A program made the position numbers and the translations under genes. The notes beneath the pieces were generated by a model. It ran no database searches. It saw nothing but the letters and a program-made list of their open reading frames with translations, and had not been told where the DNA came from. Below, one piece after another: positions 56,667 through 64,000 of a stretch of DNA of 64,000 nt; position 1 is the first letter of the stretch, and each line of letters begins with the position of its first letter. Origin of the DNA: Gnetum montanum (taxonomy: Eukaryota > Streptophyta > Gnetopsida > Gnetales > Gnetaceae); the NCBI GenBank assembly GCA_015680685.1, contig MNCI01004258.1, forward strand, positions 372,512-436,511, written 5' to 3'.

Positions 56667-59456
56667 TCATGTAGTTTCTGGTAGTGGTGGCTCCTCCATA
56701 GGTGCTTTTCCCTTGTCTTGTGCTTCAGGTTTTGGGGCTTGATGGCATTGAAGTATTTCCTGGAGTTTCTCCTCTTCGGTCTGAGGATCTTGTGCCGTCC
56801 ATGCTAATGTTCCAATGTTTGATGGAGTCGGCACTTCCCATGGGCAGGGTAGTTGCGAAAACATTTGATTTTCCTTGACATACCAGGCCACGAATACCCA
56901 TTGTTCCTCCTCGTAGGCTCTGGCTTTGTCTTTGTACTCTTGAAAATCCGCAAGTCATTGAGCCAAATCTATTGTGACACCTTTTTGTCCTTGGTAGCTT
57001 GCCTTCACCACCTCAAGTTCAAAATTTGCAATCTCCAATTTTTGCAATATCCTCTTGCATTCTGCAAATTCTGTTTCATATTTGATGTAGGTGGTAGCTA
57101 CGTGTTGCTCGAGCTCTGTTCTTGGGTACCCTGCTGTTAACATGGCAAGGTTGGCATACTGCAGGTTTTCCAACTCCATGTATTCTGTAAGATCTTGGAT
57201 CTGCAGGTCTTGGTTCTTAACTTCCGCCTGGTGGGCCAAAGCATATGTGTCCAATATGGCCCACCAGTCAGTGTATTGAGCACTGATAGTGTTGATGTGG
57301 GCCTTGGCCATATGGATTTCCTTCTCAATGATCTATTTGTACATCCCCACCTAGTCCCAGAAGTGCTCCTTTAGCTTTTCATGTCGTTTAGCCTCATTTT
57401 TCCACGCGCTTATTTTGATAGCTATCTTTTGACGGATTATGCATACCTCCTCCAGTGAGAGGGTTCGATTCTCCTTGGTTAAACAGCTCATGTCTTGGTT
57501 GACCCAGATGAACTGTTCTCGCAACTAATGAAAATGTTCTTCAAGAACATTCTTTTTCATCTCCATAGAGGTCAACCGAAGGTTGTCGGCAACAAACTGC
57601 TTATTTTCCTCCTGTAAGGCCTTGAGTGCCTTGATATGCGCATGAGTTTACACCTGTGCTATAGAGGCATCCAAAACAACCTTCTCTTTTTCTTCTGCCA
57701 CCTTCTTATTCTCTGTTAGTAGTTTGGTTAGTTGCTCAGTTTTGAAATTGTCCAGCTGGTCTATGGGAACAAATTACAAAGGGTCCCACTATGCTGCTTA
57801 TAGGGCCACGAGCTTTTCTTGCAATTTTTGCACCTCTACTTTAGCATGCTCGACCCTCACCTCTGTCAAGACCAGCTTTCCCTTAGTGGAAATGAGGTCT
57901 GATTGAATTGTTGTAACATCTTGAGGGATGTCAAATAAGGACTTCATTACTTGTCCTATTTGTAGCAATCGATCAAGCACATCCTCATGTTCCACAGGAG
58001 TCATTGAGGTTCCGGCCAAACTTTGAGCATCCCTTGCTCCCGTGAGATCTACCGGTGGTACAACAAGTACATTAAACAATTCTTTAATGTGGTCTGCGAC
58101 CACTTTTGTGGCTCCCGCTGCATCCTGGTGTTGCATGACCACCGCTGTGGCCCCTTCACTAGTTTCTAATTGCACTTGAAAAGATGCAGCGTTTCCCAAG
58201 ATCTGTTGTGACTAAGTACTTTTCCCTCCTCCTGTATGGATGGACACCTCACCCCTTGTATGATCCAAAGAAATTGTGGGCTGTATGGCATCGTTAATGG
58301 CGTGGAAGAGATTTACGTCATCACGACTTCCCCAATTGACCATCTCAGCGATGGCCCTAAGGTGGCTCATCAACGATCTATAATCTTGCGGTGGCGGTGG
58401 TTGATCCTGGCTGATGATAGGTCCTACTTCCTGTTGTTGACTTGGTCCCATACTTGGAAGTTGGCTAGGTTCTGCAAGTTGAGTTGCAGTTGGTCCAGCC
58501 GTCTGTTCTTCTTCTTGTTCTAGTCCCAGCATCTCACCAGTGATTTTCCTTGCAGCTAGTGGTTTTAACAGTTTAGCATATGAAGCATTTTTGGCTTTTC
58601 GGAGGACATCATTAGTGTATCTCCTAATACCAGCATGTCAGCATAGCTTCTTAATAAGGTAAGGGAAGGGCAACGCCATTTTCCCTGTCTTCCGTTCCTC
58701 GAACCGCCTCAAAATCTCCGTAAGGTATAGATGAGGTAGGTTAGCATTAACCTTCCCCATCAGCATTGCACAACCTCTTATCACATATGTTGAAATCCTT
58801 TTTAGGCCCTTTGTGGGAAAGAGGTGATACGTTCCAATTTTGAAATAGATCCTCTCTTCCGTCGTCAACTCTCCAAATGTCTTATCCCTACCATATGCCC
58901 TTTCCAACCAAACTCGTCGCACATCGGGCTCTGAACGGGTAGACAACTGAGCAACCTTGGGCCCTATATTTGGAAGGTTTAATACTTCCAAAATGGCTTG
59001 TGTGGAGAAATCTACTGTCACACCACAAATATTAACGGTGGTGCCTTGTTCTCTGTTGTGCTAGAATTGGTACATCTCCCCTAGGTACCAGGCACCACTT
59101 TTAGAGAGGGTAGGCCATAAGGGAGACCCTTTGAGGTGATCCCTAATAGCCTTAGGAGCAAAATTTGCAAAAGATTCAAAATTTAATTCCATAATCACCG
59201 TAGTGAATGTGGACCTTTCGTGGATAACCTGAACATAATCCTGGGGCAACATGAGATGTTGCCCTTGTTCAGGCGCTGCAACAGCTCCTCCTTCTGCCTG
59301 CCCGAACTGTACAGTAGGAGGGTCCTCTTGATGAATGCTAAATGATTGTTCCTCCTATTCTGCATGTTGTCCGGCAGGGACTTATTCTTCGCCTCTCCTA
59401 GGTCGTTTACTTCCACCTTGAGCGGGACCTTCCTGTTGTCCATGTTTCGGGGCCAT
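56667..59456 (-). pseudogene. Element D': accessory ORF, 930 codons in one frame
   Basis: Start ATG at 59454-59456 (MAPKHGQQEGPAQGG), stop TGA at 56667-56669. Residues 65-140: IVMELNFESF-like text and SPLWPTLSKSGAWYLGEMYQF. Residues 145-275, the transposon-protein domain: EVLNLPNIGPKVAQLSTRSE, TTEERIYFKIGTYHLFPTKG, GCAMLMGKVNANLPHLYLTE, FPYLIKKLC. A Gln/Pro hinge (QLPSMGPSQQQEVGP, DQPPPPQDYRSLMSHL) follows. The rest is heptad-rich (VRVEHAKVEVQKLQEKL, QKLEIANFELEVVKASY), ending PMEEPPLPETT. About a dozen stops, no frameshift. No membrane segment or known catalytic motif; possible RNP or capsid partner, by inference only. Confidence 0.88.
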
Positions 59457-61304
59457 CTGTAATCACATGGGGCCAAGTGTTAGTATGGTTGTTTTTGAAG
59501 TTAAGTTATACCTTACTGCTTGCCTTAATTAATTAATTTGTTTTATCTCCGTGTGATGTTTCTCGAAATATTATAATAATGGGTCCTTTTTACTTAGGTG
59601 GTTTCCAATTTTAGTTTCCTGATGTACCTAAGGGGATGAAATTATTTTCAGCACATTTTATTCTTAATTTTACAACTAATTACCCTTGATAATGTCCTTT
59701 GGGCAATGAAAAATTCCAAAAAAATTATGCGCTATTCGGCATGTGTCCCTCCCCCATGACTAAGCTGAACACTCCGGGTTCAAGTAGGTTCGAACGAAAT
59801 GAAAATCAGAGTACCAGTGAGCAAGTTATGGATATGAAAGCAAGGGTCTCACAATCACAAGTTGTAGAGAAAAAATTCGAAAAACTTCCCCATATGAATG
59901 GTTGAAAATGACACTAAGTGTTGTGGGGGGTTCCGTATATATAGGTTATAGGGACACGATATCGCGTATGATACATCGCGTACACGATATCGTGTCCTAT
60001 CGATGTTTAGGCCTGAGGGAAAATACCAAATTTTTAGGGTTTTTTTGGAAATTAATAATGGAAATGAAGGACATGTGGCAGGTGTTTAAGGGTTCGAGGG
60101 TAATTTAACTCATTTCGAAGGCACGAATAATGATATGTGGGTGGACTTGAGCAATAAGGCCTCGGGTGGTAGAGAAAAAGGCTATGTGATGGTTCATAGG
60201 AACGTTGAATTAGAGGGATAGTAATAAGGGAAAAAAAATCTTTAGTAATATGCTAAGGGTAATAAATGGTGTGTGGAAGGTGGGTCATGAGTGTAAATTA
60301 CAAAAATTATGCAAGTAGGTCCTCCCCAAAGCAGGTTCCAAATTATAATGCCCTTGCGTAATCACACTTAAAAGTGTCCATGGGCACTCAAAGGGTTAAA
60401 TGTAATCCACACTAGTTCCATAAAACACACACATGTAAATATCACAGGAATGAGGTAAGAATTCTACGTTACACATGACACGAGTTACAATTACATGAAT
60501 AGTGAGATGAGACAAACTATAGAAGGGATTGTAGAGATTGGGACATGAGGTAACTGACCCAGGGCACAGTGAATCCTATGTGTAAAGCATGATTAACGTG
60601 TCATTAACCTGTCGTTCCAAGATCAGGACCAAGTCCATTCCTCTAATCAGTGACATCGCATTGTTTCATCCCATGATGAGCGACTATGAGAGTACTAGAA
60701 TAACAAGGCGTACGATCACTTGGCATTTTATTCAAGGGAGGAGTGATTTCTGTTTTGTGGCACTTCCTTTGTTTTTTTTTACTACTAAATCCAAAGAAGC
60801 CGCCAACCTTTAGGCATGGATGCATGTCTTTCTAGCGGGACCCCCTAGAACAACATTGGATTTTCGAGTGCCCTTTTGATTACTCTTACTCCCATTTTTC
60901 GTTAGATCTACAAGGATCTTAGTACAACCACGTTGCGTGATAACTCTCACAGACGTCATCAAAGAGAATTCGCAAGTCCCCTTGATGTCACACCTTAATC
61001 ATTCCCTCTTGATTCATCCTTCAACATTCAGGGTACAATGAACACAAAATTAATTTTAAGTTTTAAGACTCGAACAGAACCTCTTATTTATAGAGTGGAT
61101 GAGTGGGTGTAATGGGCTCACTGTCCAAATAATTGATCACTAAAGAGTTCATAACATAGAACACACCTCAACCAATGAGCCACATGAGTGTTTTATTTGT
61201 AGACGAGATTACTTATAAAAACATAAAAAGATAAAATAAAAATTGAAAAAATGAAAAATCGAGAAACAAAAAGTTGTAAAATTAAAGAAAATGAAAAGTA
61301 GTTA
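59457..61304 (-). other. Element D': spacer
   Basis: Non-coding, collinear with C' 32047-33955. Landmarks on plus: purine-block complement tcccccatgactaag (59750-59764), TATA and CGATATCG words (59936-59992), 'cctccccaaagcaggttcc' (60321), one 'ggcatggatgcatgtct' box (60813-60829), A-rich tract (61210-61290). Confidence 0.75.
59936..59995 (-). promoter_or_regulatory. Element D': internal promoter candidate
   Basis: On the minus strand, acgatatcgtg (59984-59993) and acgatatcgcg-like (59956-59965) words lie ahead of a TATA box cctatatatac (59936-59945), about 480 bases before the accessory ATG. It is the clearest of the four copies. Confidence 0.55.
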
Positions 61305-63296
61305 TTAATCCTGCTTGTTACTAGAATGGGGGATATCCCCATAACTAAATGGTTGAGGATGGCAAGGATTAATAAATGAAGGATGAGGATCCTTACATGT
61401 TGAAAATATTGGGACCCGATCATACTTACCCCATCAGGGTTCACACACCTAATTATAGTAAGCATAGTGGGGCAATTTATAAGATGTAGTTTCCAGATAA
61501 CAAGCTGACCCACTATGATAATTGAGACCATTAGATGGTATGTAAGGATCAGGATGTTGCCCTCCTTGGTGGTGTTCATTGGGTTGTATGGTTGTTGGAG
61601 TGTTAATTGGAGGCCCTGATAAAGTAACAAGAGGTGTTGGGTTCGATGCACCACAGTGTTGGACTTGTGCTGAGTTGGAGGATGCAATGGCCTTGGAATT
61701 ATGTTGTCCCTTCCTAGGGTCATTTCCAAAGAAGGGACGCCTTCGATGTTGCTGAGGTCTCTCACTGCTGTTGGAAATAGTAGCACAAGTAATGTTTGGG
61801 GGTTGTTGCTGTGGTGCAAACACCTTAGGAACAGTTGGTAGCGATGTAGAAGGAGGGAAAGGATAAGAATGTTGAAAATTAGGAGAAGTGTAAGCCGCAC
61901 AAGGTAGTGGCTGTGTTGAGGACATGGGCTGATAGTATTGAGGAGAATGATAATGTGGTGAGATAGAGTATATTGGCCTAGTTGGAGAAACAGGGTATTG
62001 GACTAGATAAGCATTTGGATTCAGATGATATGAAGGGTGTCTTTAGTTTAGGGGTGGCTTCCCCCATGACTGGGATTGTTGCCACTGTGATCGAACACAG
62101 TATCTCTGTACGAACTCAGGATGTAACGTGCTTTCACAATGCTCATATAAATGTAACAAGATTGGGCATTTTCCCTTGGGATGATCGTACAGAAAAATGT
62201 TGCATTCATACGTGTGATTGGCAGTTGAGCTCTTATTTTCCTTATCCCTTCTTTCCGATTGTCTATTAATACTTTGTCCTGCTTCTCGGGTTGTCAAAAC
62301 TCTATCTCCAATGATATCGATATATTCTCCACACTTTTTATGCATCCATTCCAACATCTTATTGATCTTTGCCTTGAATTCATCTAATGATTGTTGTACT
62401 GGCAAAGATGGTTCTTTTCCCTTGTGATAAGTTGATTTCTCCTTTTTATGATCATGGACCTTTGTTAAGTTGAGACTTTGGTCCTGTTGATGTTTTTCAA
62501 CACTCTCCCATCTAGCCATTTCTCCTTCTTCTTTTGCTACCTGCTTAATAAGCTCTTGGAATTGATGGGTTCATAGTTCGTATAGTTGACCTTGGGCATA
62601 CATTCCTAAGGTCTCTCTTGTTTCATCATGAAGTCCATCAACAATATGGTACATTAGCCTTTCCTTGGAAAACTTATGGCCTAGACAGTTGTTTAACAGT
62701 GCATAATATCTTTCTAAGGCCATGTTCAAGGGTTCATGTTGTGCTTGTTTCCACCCTTGGATTTGTTTCCTCAAGGCTAACACTCTTGCATAGGTTTGAT
62801 ATCTTTCGTTAAAGAGTCCTACCATTGTTGGCCAACGTCGTATTGAATTTGGTTTTAACGATCTATACCATACTTTTGCTTGGCAAACAAGTGTCATAGG
62901 AAAGAGCTTGAGTTTTTGCCAACAGTTATCAATGTTGTTCCATGTGCAGGCATCGTAGAAGGCTTGTAAATGTTGATGCGGATCTAAGTCGTAGCCTCCT
63001 GAAAAATTGGGAAAGTTGTTTGAATCAAGCCTAGGTAGGCAGCTCTCTTTACAATGCCTATGTGAGATTCGAACAACCTCTTGTATTTGTGTTAGGCTTG
63101 TAGTGGCCAGTGGGGGTTCATCGTCATTGGGCAAGTTATGCTTTCGTGCGTTGGGATGACGTTGCTTTCGTTTATGTTTATAAGAAACCCCTACCTCGGG
63201 TTGCGTACTCCAATCTTCATTGTCATATAATTCATTGGTTATCTAATGAATTTCCCCACTAGATGTGGCATTGTTATAGTCCTGTAGGAGAGCCAT
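61305..63296 (-). pseudogene. Element D': gag, 664 codons in one frame
   Basis: Start ATG at 63294-63296 (MALLQDYNNATSSGE), stop TAA at 61305-61307. Capsid-type domain in the open frame 62571-63134: FPNFSGGYDLDPHQHLQAFY, KVWYRSLKPNSIRRW, LFNERYQTYARVLALRKQ, NCLGHKFSKERLMYHIVDGL. Then a charged helix (KINKMLEWMHKKCGEY), CNIFLYDHPKGKCPILLHLY with further His and Cys (about 62170-62240; H-X4-C-X4-H-X4-C), and a Pro/Ser/Gln tail to PFSYGDIPHSSNKQD. About five stops. No protease follows. Confidence 0.88.
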
Positions 63297-63415
63297 GGTT
63301 GTGAAATTGTGTGTGAATTTATATGTGACTTTTTATAATTATTTCTTTCTAAAAGATATATTGTTAATTCCTATACAATGACCTTGTATGATATAACTAA
63401 TCTAGATAACTAGCA

Positions 63416-63436
63416 TCATCCCCGGCAACAGCACCA
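63416..63436 (-). promoter_or_regulatory. Element D': primer binding site, tRNA-Asp
   Basis: Plus strand tcatccccggcaacagcacc plus a matches the plant tRNA-Asp 3' end at about 17 of 21 positions including the terminal CCA; the four differences include two G-to-A changes. One base separates it from the LTR. Confidence 0.85.
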
Positions 63437-63437
63437 A

Positions 63438-63923
63438 TGATAAGTGGCGAGGCACCCCTACACTCAACCATAGAAATACGAGCGTTTCACGCATGATCCG
63501 GTTGAACTCCATAGACGAACTAGTTGTGGTATCAAGACAGTTATCCTTAGGTCGCAGTTCACTATCTTCCCATCTGGACTAGTGTTAACTTTGTCACGTA
63601 TGGTTTAGTCCCGAATGAGGTGTATGATGTGTTCTTATACCATTTGCTACTCCTGGGTGTAATGGAAAATGATATTGACTAAGATAAGAGAGAGAGAGGA
63701 TGAGAGAGAATCTAAACTAGCCTAAGTGCAATGAGCATCTATTCCTCAATCATCCGTACACATCTTGGACCTCGTGCACGACTACCACTGGGATTACCAA
63801 GTGCAACTCCTAGGTATGCTACTGGGTTACCAAGTAGTCACACTTAAATGCTCGTAATCAAGTCGTACTCATTCTGCATTTAATAGGAGTTTAGGGTAAT
63901 AAGGGATTAACTAAGAAAGCAGT
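63438..63923 (-). mobile_element. Element D': 5' LTR, part before an insertion
   Basis: Starts tgataagtggcgaggcaccc and is collinear with the 3' LTR up to ctaagaaagcagt (63911-63923), where the 3' LTR continues gtagtaaataac. The break coincides with an LTR start in the opposite orientation, so the remainder should lie beyond the inserted element. Confidence 0.85.
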
Positions 63924-64000
63924 TGATGAGACGCGGTTTACACTAGGCCGCGATATCGTGTACGCGATATCGCGGCCGACGCGATATCGCGTCTTCTCCT
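63924..64000 (+). mobile_element. Start of a young, CpG-rich LTR inserted in the D' LTR (plus orientation)
   Basis: tgatgagacgcggtttacac aligns with the U3 start of D' read on the minus strand (tgatgagtcgccatttag). It contains CGCGATATCG (63949-63958) and two perfect CGCGATATCGCG palindromes (63963-63974, 63980-63991), then gtcttctcct, where D' reads gtctcctcat before its TATA box. Intact CpGs suggest recent insertion. The preceding gcagt (63919-63923) would be its target duplication. Confidence 0.75.

Larger units (their letters stand above)
55699..63923 (-). mobile_element. Element D': non-autonomous LTR retrotransposon (gag plus accessory ORF, no pol)
   Basis: Same plan as C' on the minus strand: 5' LTR (from 63438, interrupted at 63924), PBS, gag (664 codons), spacer, accessory ORF (930 codons), polypurine tract, 3' LTR. 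No pol between gag and spacer. It is the best preserved copy: both ORFs keep one frame. The five bases before its left LTR are caaac; the right flank is outside the window. Confidence 0.9.

Overview
The window looks like nuclear DNA of a seed plant with a large, slowly purged genome. It is AT-rich and almost wholly built of old, nested LTR retrotransposons, with no intact host gene. The evidence is plant-type: Ty3/gypsy pol of the Tat/Athila (OTA) group, primer binding sites matching plant tRNA-Asp, a Ty1/copia gag with a tRNA-iMet-type binding site, and fragments of a class III peroxidase and of a two-chain ribosome-inactivating lectin. A gymnosperm would fit the age of the decay, but the species is not identified.

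Layout. 1-4640: a decayed repeat array, the 3' end of a Tat-type element (A, plus strand) and its 3' flank. 4640-12253: element B (minus strand; LTR, PBS, gag, protease, RT/RNase H, integrase). 12254-14517: decayed sequence, possibly other LTR remains. 14518-37990: element C (minus strand; complete pol), interrupted by a 3587-bp insertion G (16666-20252, 5-bp target duplication gcttc) and by a complete 8820-bp element C' (28194-37013, duplication attat). A foreign LTR piece caps the left end of C. 37991-50898: element E (plus strand; gag, pol, spacer, accessory ORF, 3' LTR), whose accessory ORF is split by a solo LTR (46240-47081, duplication cagag). 51080-51768: end of another plus-strand element (F), cut by a copia element (51769 to about 55693). 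55699-63923: element D', a sister of C', whose 5' LTR is itself interrupted at 63924 by the start of a CpG-rich, apparently young LTR that runs off the window.

Biology. B, C and E share one plan: LTR, tRNA-Asp PBS, gag with an Arg/Ser-rich N-terminus, protease, RT, RNase H, integrase. In C and E this is followed by a spacer of about 2 kb and a large accessory ORF, then (in E) polypurine tract and LTR. The accessory ORF has about 930 codons in C' and D': a domain resembling the 'putative plant transposon protein' family, a Pro/Gln hinge, then a long coiled coil. C' and D' keep LTRs, PBS, gag, spacer and accessory ORF but have no pol, so they look like a shared non-autonomous lineage using a partner's enzymes. 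The spacer carries its own TATA box behind a repeat array that mimics the array in the LTR promoter, suggesting a second promoter for the accessory ORF.

All reading frames are broken mainly by stop codons rather than frameshifts in C' and D', and LTR pairs differ nearly only by transitions, as expected from long-term cytosine methylation. Coordinates of decayed domains are approximate; LTR ends, duplications, PBS and accessory/gag ORF limits in C' and D' were read base by base.
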